DNA of 37,537 nucleotides from Candidatus Kapaibacterium sp. GTDB taxonomy: Bacteria > Bacteroidota > Ignavibacteria > Kapaibacteriales > UBA4661. The notes under the pieces were generated by a model that was given only the letters and a program-made list of their open reading frames with translations, ran no database searches and was not told where the DNA came from. This document shows positions 15,130 through 22,409 of this stretch, piece after piece (within the stretch, counting starts at the first letter, position 1; each line of letters begins with the position of its first letter). The stretch spans positions 1-37,537 of the forward strand of contig JANWZB010000013.1 in NCBI GenBank assembly GCA_025055035.1, in the 5' to 3' direction. The position numbers and the translations under genes were made by a program.

Positions 15130-17232
15130 CTATTGAGAGTACTTTTCGATAATAAACTCAACGCGGCGATTTAGCTGCCGTCCTTCTTCCGATTGGTTGC
15201 TGCTTACAGGATTGTTTGCACCGAAGCCTCTCACTGCAAGGCGGTGCGATTCTATGCCAAGTCGAATGAAGTACTCCATAACAGCACGAGCACGCTTATG
15301 AGAAAGCTCTAGATTTGCCTTTTTTGAACCAATATTATCAGTGTATCCAGCAATAGTGATAGACATAGAAGGATTGCGCTGCAGCAGGTCTGCAATGCGG
15401 CGTAGCTCTGGAGCAGATTCAGGGCGCAATTCCCATTTTCCTGTATCGAAGAAAATGTTGTTGATTGTTACAGATTGTCCTTGCGCAAGCTTCACAAGGC
15501 GCAGGTCGCGCTGTATCTCTTGATATTTCTGCAAGTTACGCAGGTCGATATTTTCGTTGATTGAGACGTAGGTATCTGCTTCTGCACGGAAGCCATAGAG
15601 TTCACCAACTGGCAGAGAAATAGCATAGGCTCCTGTCAGGGAATCACTTCGAGCAATGCCAATTTCGCGCCCTGTCGTCAATGATTCGTATCGAATAAGT
15701 GCGCCAATCGGTGCTTTTGTTCGTGCGTCGAGAACTCTTCCAGATACAAGAGTTACAGGGCGTGGGCGTAAGGCATCTGGAAAAGCAATACGATAAATAT
15801 CACCCTTGCCTGATGAGGCTCTATACGAAACAAAATAGGCGAATTCACCCGATGCCGGCAAAGAAAAGTATGCGTCCCATTCAGGAGTGTTGATTGCAGG
15901 ACCGAGATTCTGTGGTTCTGTCCATCGCTGCCATGTTGAGTCTAAGCGTCGAGACATAAAAATGTCGTTGCTACCGTAGCCGTTGTGTCCATCGGACGAA
16001 AAATATAAGGTCATCCCATCGCTTGCTAGGAAGACAGTGGTTTCATCACCGGCAGTGTTGATGTCTCGACCAAGATTGAGAGGGGGCGACCATGTTCCAT
16101 TCGGCTGAAGAAAACTTACGAATAAATCCATGCCACCAAGCGAGGTGTTACGGTCGAGTGCCATGAGAAGCGTTTTCCCATCAGGTGCAAGGGAGTAATT
16201 CACTGTTGCTCTATTGAGCTGGTAGTCCATAATAACTTGGCGTTCTGGCATGCTCCAACCGTCTCTAGTGCGATATGAGAGTGAAATGCCGTCTTTCGCA
16301 TTACCATTAGGCAGATACACATTACCGACAAGCAAAGTATTTCCGTCGGGCAAAATGCCGCAAACGAAATTTGGATGACGGTTATTCAAGGGTGCCCCAA
16401 TATTTTTTGCTGTTCCCCATCGAAGCTCGTGAGTAGTGGTATCATGCTCTAGTTCTGAGTACCATATATCCTCAAGCTTTTCATCGCCGATGTTCTCTGG
16501 GTGATTTTTGCGGCAAAAGTAAAGTGTTTTCCCGTCTGGTGCAATGATTGGGAAAAGCTCATCAGAGGTACTATTGACGCCATTTCCCAAGTTTTCTGGT
16601 TGTACAGGTACGTGCGCTCCAGGTGCAAGATTAATGTCGGGCTTGATAGTGTCTTTAGTTGTACCGATCGCGATAGCATCTATCTCATTCAGACCCGGCA
16701 CCATACCGACATCAAGAATGAGTTCTACTTCGCCAACTTTGTAGGGTCTTGGTTCAAAGAAGACATTCAGCATTCTCCATGAAACAGCAAGCTGTTGGGG
16801 TCGAGCTGTGTACACAGTATCAACTTCTTGTGGTGCAGAGCCACGCACAAGGATAGCGATAATTGCACCAGGGTTGAGATTTTCTGCGACTGCTACTTGT
16901 CGTGCTGTAACAGGGGTGGTAAATTCTACCCGTATATGGTCAATAATGCTCACAGGAATGCGATTATTGTCTTTTGCTGATGCCCATGAACATGGATTTG
17001 TTTCTCCGGCACGTGAGAGAATATTGGGTTTGCCTAGCAATTGGAAAGCTGAGTACGGACCGATACTGCGAAGCTGCGAGGTAACGCGTATGACCTTCGA
17101 TGCCCACTGCACTACCGGTTCTGCTGATTTGTGCTGGCGTGATATCAGGTGCACTGGAGCATGAGCATAGAGACAGCATGACCATATGCATATGATAAAG
17201 CCGCATTGGTAAAAAGTATGGTAAAGACGCAT
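15130..17232 (-). CDS. OmpA-family protein with PD40 repeats (PorE-like)
   Basis: An envelope protein of about 700 residues with a signal peptide (hydrophobic stretch to LYAHA). In order: a beta-rich N-terminal domain (about 55-190) resembling a jelly-roll/discoidin module (FQLLGKPNILSRAGE...VEFTTPVTARQVAVAENLNPGAI); WD40-like PD40 repeats (about 225-495) with motifs such as FPIIAPDGKTLYF, SLAPDGKTLLMAL and FLASDGMTLYFSSDG; a carboxypeptidase-regulatory-like beta domain (about 500-580, TLVSGRVLDARTKAPIGALI); and a C-terminal OmpA domain (about 595-700) with ITIAGYTDNIGSKKANLELSHKRA and NRRVEF that binds peptidoglycan. Porphyromonas PorE has TPR-PD40-CRD-OmpA; here no TPR is seen. A link to T9SS is inferred from that likeness. 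ATG 17232 is preferred to the frame opening at 17325. Confidence 0.88.
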   Translation of the reverse strand: MRLYHTFYQCGFIICIWSCCLYAHAPVHLISRQHKSAEPVVQWASKVIRVTSQLRSIGPYSAFQLLGKPNILSRAGETNPCSWASAKDNNRIPVSIIDHIRVEFTTPVTARQVAVAENLNPGAIIAILVRGSAPQEVDTVYTARPQQLAVSWRMLNVFFEPRPYKVGEVELILDVGMVPGLNEIDAIAIGTTKDTIKPDINLAPGAHVPVQPENLGNGVNSTSDELFPIIAPDGKTLYFCRKNHPENIGDEKLEDIWYSELEHDTTTHELRWGTAKNIGAPLNNRHPNFVCGILPDGNTLLVGNVYLPNGNAKDGISLSYRTRDGWSMPERQVIMDYQLNRATVNYSLAPDGKTLLMALDRNTSLGGMDLFVSFLQPNGTWSPPLNLGRDINTAGDETTVFLASDGMTLYFSSDGHNGYGSNDIFMSRRLDSTWQRWTEPQNLGPAINTPEWDAYFSLPASGEFAYFVSYRASSGKGDIYRIAFPDALRPRPVTLVSGRVLDARTKAPIGALIRYESLTTGREIGIARSDSLTGAYAISLPVGELYGFRAEADTYVSINENIDLRNLQKYQEIQRDLRLVKLAQGQSVTINNIFFDTGKWELRPESAPELRRIADLLQRNPSMSITIAGYTDNIGSKKANLELSHKRARAVMEYFIRLGIESHRLAVRGFGANNPVSSNQSEEGRQLNRRVEFIIEKYSQ

Positions 17233-17386
17233 CGCCAAGGGTTTTGCTTGCTGGTGAGTAGAATCATGACGGAGTATCATAGCAATACTCAGGCAGAATG
17301 TGAGACCAACAAAGACATATGGCACAAAGTCTTACTGTCGAAACCACAGAGCAAATTCGTTGCATATGGTACAAATGCTCGGACTA

Positions 17387-17394
17387 CAAAGCTA
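17387..17394 (-). promoter_or_regulatory. Candidate TAnnTTTG -7 element for OmpA-family gene
   Basis: The minus strand reads TAGCTTTG, with a TTTC (one base off TTTG) 20 bases upstream that overlaps the A5T5 palindrome. It lies about 155 bases from the OmpA-family start codon, so the leader would be long. Tentative. Confidence 0.22.
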
Positions 17395-17413
17395 CAATTT
17401 TAGTAAATTGCAC

Positions 17414-17427
17414 AGAAAAATTTTTCT
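17414..17427. repeat. Perfect palindrome AGAAAAATTTTTCT
   Basis: A 14-bp perfect palindrome with an A5T5 core, located in the divergent gap between the OmpA-family and DUF4198 genes. The same A5T5 core occurs in two other divergent gaps of this window (21461-21470 and 37201-37210). It could be an UP-like promoter element, an intrinsically bent tract or the site of a nucleoid or regulatory protein. Confidence 0.5.
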
Positions 17428-17554
17428 CCTCCTCATGTATTCACCCCATGAATGCTGGAGCTTGTGCCTTCATAGCCTAGGGCTCTGTACTCTCATCGGT
17501 CAGCGGTGGTGCATAAAACAAACAACAACAATTAAGCAACAGGTAAATAAAAAG

Positions 17555-18373
17555 ATGTGGCGTAGAACAATACTACTCTTTATACATGTATATGCATTGC
17601 CCTTGGGAGCAAGTGCTCATGATACATGGTTGCTGCCAATGAAGTTTCGCGTAAAACCAGAAGAACGTGTAACGCTGAGCCTCACAAGTGGCATGGCATT
17701 TCCTGCAAATGAATACGCTATACAACCAGAACGTGTAGCGCGTGCGTCCATGACGCTTTCCGATGAGAAGACTATTCTATCGCAGTACGTTCAAACTCAA
17801 CGGTCGCTAGAGTTGTCTGTCATGCCTCCGCATGTCGGTGTTGCGACAATCAGCATAGAAATTTATCCTCGAACTATTACCCTGCAACCGAACAGTGTGC
17901 GTGCGTATCTCAAGGAGATTGGTGGACCGGATTCCCTACAAGCTGTATGGCGAAATGTTACTGCCTCGGATATAACAAAGCGCTGGCGCGAGCGCTATAC
18001 GAAATATGCAAAAACATTTTTGTTTGTTGGTGTAGAGAGCTTGTATTGTCGTGATTCTTCATGGAAAACTCCATGTGGCATGATGCTGGAGATTCTGCCC
18101 GAAACGCATCCGGGAAAGCTTCGTGCTGGAATGGTATTACCTGTGAGAGTAGTATTTCAAGGGCAGCCTCTTGTGCATTTCCCTATCGGATGTCTGAACG
18201 AAGGAGAACGGCATGGAAGACTAGTGCGTACTGATGCCGAAGGACGTGCGCAATTTTGTCTGAGGCGTGCAGGGCGATATTTACTGCGCGGAACATTATT
18301 GCAGAAGGCACAGTCTTCGGATATTGATTGGGAAAGCTACTTTACAACACTTACTGTTCAAGTACGGCGCTAG
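17555..18373 (+). CDS. DUF4198 domain-containing secreted protein
   Basis: A periplasmic protein of 272 residues with a signal peptide (MWRRTILLFIHVYALPLGASA) immediately followed by HDTWLLPMKFRVKPEERVTLSL, the hallmark of DUF4198 proteins, which are related to metal-uptake accessory (CbiK/NikK-like) periplasmic proteins. The family body continues with an all-beta layout and ends in the typical DAEGRAQFCLRRAGRYLLRG segment, where polyvalent proteins show a second immunoglobulin-like domain. A pair of cysteines (CRDSSWKTPC, about 164-173) could form a disulfide. The conserved His right after the signal cleavage could bind metal, but this is inference. The ATG at 17555 is preferred because it places the signal peptide at the very N-terminus; the frame is open back to 17300. 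holB begins 10 bp downstream. Confidence 0.82.
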   Translation: MWRRTILLFIHVYALPLGASAHDTWLLPMKFRVKPEERVTLSLTSGMAFPANEYAIQPERVARASMTLSDEKTILSQYVQTQRSLELSVMPPHVGVATISIEIYPRTITLQPNSVRAYLKEIGGPDSLQAVWRNVTASDITKRWRERYTKYAKTFLFVGVESLYCRDSSWKTPCGMMLEILPETHPGKLRAGMVLPVRVVFQGQPLVHFPIGCLNEGERHGRLVRTDAEGRAQFCLRRAGRYLLRGTLLQKAQSSDIDWESYFTTLTVQVRR

Positions 18374-18382
18374 TGGCATCTT

Positions 18383-19573
18383 ATGGCATGGAGGACAATC
18401 ATTGGTCAGGAGCGTGTTAAAAGGATTCTCGCGCGTGCTATTGCCGAGCGGCGTATTGCTCATGCGTATTGCTTTTGGGGAAATGAGGGCATTGGCAAGG
18501 ATGCGCTAGCGCTAGAGTTTGCAGCTGTGATGAACTGCGAACAGCCACATGTCGATAGTGAAGGAATAACTGAGCGCTGTGGCGTGTGCTGGAGCTGTAT
18601 CCAAGCCTCTCATCTGCGTCATCCGAACATTCAGTTGGTATTTTCTCTACCAGCAGCAAGGTTGTCGGGGAACACTGACTCAGACAGTTCTTCAGTACCT
18701 TCTCCAATAGCAAAATTGTCTGATGAACAAATTCACATTATTCAAGAGCAGCTACGTCTGAAAGCTGTAAATCCGTATCACAATATTACTATTCCGAATG
18801 CTGTGCAAATTCGAATTGCCTCGATTCGGGAAATCAAGAAGCAAATATCTATGAGTGCACCGCAGCATGGTCGGCGTGTTGTTATTATCTCCGAAGCCGA
18901 TGCAATGAACCAAGAAGCTGCTAATGCATTCTTAAAAACACTCGAGGAACCATCGGCAAATGTTACAATTATTCTCACAACCTCGCGCCGCGACCACATC
19001 CTTTCAACGATTTTGTCTCGTTGCCAGCAAATACGCTGCGATGTGTTATCCGACGAAGATATTAGTACAGCACTCGTTGAACGGCAGGGTGTACCAAAGG
19101 AGGAAGCGCGTCTCATTGCTCGGCTAGCGGATGGCAGCTATTCGAAGGCATGTGAGCTTTTGGGAGAAGATTTGCAGCAGTTGCGGACAGAGATTGTTCG
19201 CTTGCTGCGTGTGATGCTCGCACCGCGCTTTATCCTTCGATTGACTCACGAGCTTGAGGAACTCACGGGGAAAGCTACAGGAGAACGAGACCGCGTTAGG
19301 ATAGAGCGTATGTTGATACTCTTACTCACATGGATGCGCGATGCATACACTTTATCGGTCTCAGGTGGACATCAGGACATGATTATCAATATTGACCAAT
19401 TAGGAGATTTACGGCGATTTGTTCAGCGCTTTGGGGTGCATGGTAATCTTGATGCAGCTGCACGCGCTATTGAACAAGCTATTGAGCGTCTGCGTCGCAA
19501 CGCGAACATTATACTAACGCTCATTACCCTCGCTCTAGACCTTCGGCGAATACTGTATGCTCAACAAGTGTAG
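18383..19573 (+). CDS. holB: DNA polymerase III delta' subunit
   Basis: A cytosolic clamp-loader subunit of the AAA+ class that helps load the beta sliding clamp onto DNA. The Walker A region reads GNEGIGKD (residues 33-40), and four cysteines (52, 66, 69 and 72, the last three in CGVCWSC) form the zinc-binding module typical of delta' and DnaX. The core EADAMNQEAANAFLKTLEEPS and the SRC motif in ILSRCQQIRC identify the clamp-loader family. A linker of about 50 residues after the zinc module (about 86-135) makes the protein longer (396 residues) than E. coli delta' (334). The Walker A ends in GKD rather than GK(S/T), as happens in delta', which need not hydrolyse ATP. It follows the DUF4198 gene by 10 bp but is functionally unrelated to it. 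Confidence 0.88.
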   Translation: MAWRTIIGQERVKRILARAIAERRIAHAYCFWGNEGIGKDALALEFAAVMNCEQPHVDSEGITERCGVCWSCIQASHLRHPNIQLVFSLPAARLSGNTDSDSSSVPSPIAKLSDEQIHIIQEQLRLKAVNPYHNITIPNAVQIRIASIREIKKQISMSAPQHGRRVVIISEADAMNQEAANAFLKTLEEPSANVTIILTTSRRDHILSTILSRCQQIRCDVLSDEDISTALVERQGVPKEEARLIARLADGSYSKACELLGEDLQQLRTEIVRLLRVMLAPRFILRLTHELEELTGKATGERDRVRIERMLILLLTWMRDAYTLSVSGGHQDMIINIDQLGDLRRFVQRFGVHGNLDAAARAIEQAIERLRRNANIILTLITLALDLRRILYAQQV

Positions 19574-19614
19574 CAGGCATGCTGGAACAGTCGAGCCTAC
19601 AGTGATTCATCACA

Positions 19615-21267
19615 CTACTTTGCGCGTGCTATTTTCATTGCTTCTGGGAAAAGCTCAATAGCTTTTTGTACTTCTTTCTGCTCGATATATGATTCCACAA
19701 ATTCTGCACTAGTGTTCCAGATGTATGTTGTTAGCAGGGCTTTGACATACCGATTTAAGGTTGGGGCATGCTGAACAAAATCGTCGTCGTTCCACTCAAT
19801 CTTATGTTCTGTGGCAAGTCGTTTCAGTTCAGCAAAGGCGGTGTCGTCTAACTCATATTTGCGAAGGAACTGCACAATATCCTTTGCGTATCGTGTACGG
19901 AGCTCATTTCCCTGTTTAATAATAATGTTGTCGGTGAACTCTTGGATGATACCAGCACGACTGAGCTGACGCATGAATCTGCTCATACTGTCATTCTTGA
20001 CGATGTAATCTGGCACAATTCCTCCGCCGCCATAGACCGTGCGCCCTGAAGCAGTTTTGAATTTGGGTCGTGGCAGAGAATCGTTCTCGTTCTTGTGGTC
20101 AAGATTTTCACCTTCTTGTACATCATCGCGTCCTTCAAGTGCATAGTATTTGGTACGGTCTTCGCTGTAAGGTCGCTGAATAGAGCGTCCTGAGGGTGTG
20201 TAGTACCGAGCAATAGTCAAACGCAGCTCCGAACCGTCGGCAAGCTGATAAGGTACTTGCACAAGACCCTTTCCAAACGATGTTTCGCCAACGATAAGCC
20301 CCCTGTCGAGATCTTGGACTGCTCCCGAAACAATTTCGCTTGCCGAAGCGGAGCCAGAGTTAATTAGGATAATCAGAGGAATGTTCTCGAGACTTCCTGC
20401 TCGCGTTGAAAAGTACCGCTCACTCAGAACCTCATTGCGAGCCTTTGTGTACACAATCATTTTACCAGCGGGGATAAACTCATCGGCAAGTGCGAACGCT
20501 TGCTGCAGATATCCGCCTGCATTATTGCGTAGGTCGAGAATAAGCTTTTTCATGCCCTGCTGTTTTAGGGCAGCAGCAGCTTGCTGCACTTCGCTCACAG
20601 TTGTTGCAGCGAATTTATTGAGGTAAATGTAGCCAATGTCTGTACCTTCTATCATCCAGTATGCATCTACAGTGCGAATAGAGACACCCTCGCGTGTGAT
20701 TGTGAGGGGCAAAAGGTAAGGTAATCCATTACGCTTGATATGTATCGTAACTTTTGTTCCTTTTTCTCCTTTCAGTTTTTTGGGTACGTCATCGCTTTTC
20801 ATACCGATAGCATTTTCTCCGTTTATTTTGACAATTTTGTCGCCACATAGCACGCCAAGCCGCTCGCTGGGTCCGCCGATGAGTGGTGCAAGAACCGTAA
20901 TAGTGTCGTTGATAATCCGAAAAAGAATACCAATACCAAAGTAATTACCTTGAAATCGTTCGGCTTCGCTTTCACGTACCTTCGGTGAAAGGTACGTTGA
21001 GTGTGGGTCGAGTTTTTGCAGCATCCCACGAATGGCACTTTCGGTAAGTTGTGAAAGATTGACAGTGTCAACATAATTTTGATTGATGAGATTGAGTATA
21101 TCACCAAACTTCCGAATATGGAACATCGCATTGTGTTCCTGCCCAGAGCTGCGGTGTGGAGCTACGGATAGCAAAGCTAAAGCTAAAAGCAAGGTTACTA
21201 CTTGTGCTATATGCTTGCGGAGCAGAGTATCTGTTGTAGAAAGGGCATGTGAAGAGGGTGTAGTCAT
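19615..21267 (-). CDS. ctpA: Carboxy-terminal processing protease (S41, CtpA-like)
   Basis: A periplasmic serine protease of family S41 that trims or degrades proteins from their C-terminus. It has an N-terminal signal/anchor (about 18-42), the conserved LDPHSTYLSP motif (about 86-94), a PDZ domain (about 105-195, with GIGILF and the tail-binding groove) and the catalytic domain. The catalytic Ser308 (in NSGSASASEI) and Lys333 (in SFGKGLVQ) show the 25-residue spacing of E. coli Prc. A C-terminal extension (about 430-550) is helical. The length (550 residues) is usual for Bacteroidota/Chlorobiota members. The gene stands alone on the minus strand, convergent with holB (41-bp gap) and divergent from the beta-barrel candidate. 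Confidence 0.94.
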   Translation of the reverse strand: MTTPSSHALSTTDTLLRKHIAQVVTLLLALALLSVAPHRSSGQEHNAMFHIRKFGDILNLINQNYVDTVNLSQLTESAIRGMLQKLDPHSTYLSPKVRESEAERFQGNYFGIGILFRIINDTITVLAPLIGGPSERLGVLCGDKIVKINGENAIGMKSDDVPKKLKGEKGTKVTIHIKRNGLPYLLPLTITREGVSIRTVDAYWMIEGTDIGYIYLNKFAATTVSEVQQAAAALKQQGMKKLILDLRNNAGGYLQQAFALADEFIPAGKMIVYTKARNEVLSERYFSTRAGSLENIPLIILINSGSASASEIVSGAVQDLDRGLIVGETSFGKGLVQVPYQLADGSELRLTIARYYTPSGRSIQRPYSEDRTKYYALEGRDDVQEGENLDHKNENDSLPRPKFKTASGRTVYGGGGIVPDYIVKNDSMSRFMRQLSRAGIIQEFTDNIIIKQGNELRTRYAKDIVQFLRKYELDDTAFAELKRLATEHKIEWNDDDFVQHAPTLNRYVKALLTTYIWNTSAEFVESYIEQKEVQKAIELFPEAMKIARAK

Positions 21268-21460
21268 ACGATGTCAAGAAGAGCTACGAAAAACGAGAAG
21301 GTACGTGGAAACATTTGAGAGAAAAAATCGCCCCAGTTTCGGATGAGAACAGTGGGCACAAGAGAATGTTCCTAAGTTTTTGTAGTGCTTGGTTTGGAAG
21401 ATGCTTGTAGCAATGCGAATATACTGCAGAGAAGAAGATTTTTGTACATATTCTGGAAGC

Positions 21461-21470
21461 AAAAATTTTT
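21461..21470. repeat. A5T5 palindrome in divergent gap
   Basis: AAAAATTTTT lies 84 bases before the beta-barrel gene start and about 194 bases from the ctpA start, in the 286-bp divergent gap. The palindrome is ten bases long (the flanks GC and CT do not pair). It is one of three such cores in the window, all in divergent gaps. Confidence 0.45.
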
Positions 21471-21553
21471 CTCAAGAAATACTGTGACTTTTCGTACGAC
21501 TATGACTCTCATTTATTACTAGTGTACCATAACCATGACAGGTAGTCAAGCAT

Positions 21554-22345
21554 ATGAACAAGCGCATGTGCAATTGCGATCTGCTTGATAGCATAATACA
21601 TCATGGTGGGCGTGAAGTGTGGTTGCTTTGTAGTATAAGCATAGTGGCTTTTTTAAGCTTTTGTGATGTATGTGCGCAGCAAGAGAACTTGAATTCCAAA
21701 ATATCGCGGTGGTCGGTTAGTGGCTTGTATCGCGTCAAAGCCTCCTACCCTCTGACGATACAAAACTCTCTTTGTGGCGGAGACTGCGATTATATGTTTG
21801 CTGTGTTACCAGGAGGAGAGTTTAGTATAACAGCGTTCTATGCAATCCGTACAACACTTGGAGTACAGGTTGAAGCGAGCTGGACAACGCATGGATATAC
21901 ATATCGAGGAATGTTCTCTCAGAATATGCTCACTGGAGAGCGTACAACACCGCAGTACAGTGTTGTAGGGCGGTACATTCTGATTGCTCCCTCTCTTACG
22001 TTTCAAGAGGAAGACTCTTCAGGATACACTTGGCGGTGGACAGCAGGAGCAGGGTTGGGGATACCACTGGGGGTAACGATAACTCGTACAGATATTGCTG
22101 CTAATGGTTCAGTGGTAAGCGACCGGTACATATATCCGTCAGTGCGTCTGCTAGAGCCCCTTGTGGATATGCGGTTAGGTACAATGATACCTCTATTCTG
22201 GAAGGGGCTGTACCTTACAGCGCTGCTGAACTACAACCTCACCTCGCTGTTTAAGATCAATGATAGCTTTTCACATAGTGTAGAACGTGCTCATGCTCTT
22301 GGCATAGCGCTGGGTGTTCAGTATAGTGTGCCGATTGGGCGATAG
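21554..22345 (+). CDS. Outer-membrane beta-barrel protein (hypothetical)
   Basis: A protein of 263 residues that looks like a porin-like or OmpW/OMP_b-brl barrel of the outer membrane. A hydrophobic signal (VWLLCSISIVAFLSFCDVCAQ, about 23-43) is followed by alternating hydrophobic strands with aromatic girdles, for example GGEFSITAFYAIRTTLGVQVEASW, RWTAGAGLGIPLGVTIT and TALLNYNLTSLF, and the chain ends with ALGIALGVQYSVPIGR, as expected of an outer-membrane barrel. I do not recognise a named family. The signal is preceded by about 20 residues, so the true start may be a later methionine, but no better ATG is available. The next gene, a T9SS cargo, starts 65 bp downstream on the same strand. 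Confidence 0.72.
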   Translation: MNKRMCNCDLLDSIIHHGGREVWLLCSISIVAFLSFCDVCAQQENLNSKISRWSVSGLYRVKASYPLTIQNSLCGGDCDYMFAVLPGGEFSITAFYAIRTTLGVQVEASWTTHGYTYRGMFSQNMLTGERTTPQYSVVGRYILIAPSLTFQEEDSSGYTWRWTAGAGLGIPLGVTITRTDIAANGSVVSDRYIYPSVRLLEPLVDMRLGTMIPLFWKGLYLTALLNYNLTSLFKINDSFSHSVERAHALGIALGVQYSVPIGR

Positions 22346-22409
22346 ATACTTTCCTGTTTGCTGCTACAAAAAGTTACTAAATTCTACAATTTTGTTTGTG
22401 GAGAGAAAC

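Larger units (their letters stand above)
17233..17554. other. 322-bp divergent intergenic region
   Basis: This stretch separates the minus-strand OmpA-family gene from the plus-strand DUF4198 gene and holds no believable gene. It should carry the promoters for both. Two items stand out: a 14-bp perfect palindrome (AGAAAAATTTTTCT, 17414-17427) and, on the minus strand, TAGCTTTG (17387-17394), which matches the Bacteroidota -7 element TAnnTTTG. No other structure is evident. Confidence 0.6.
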
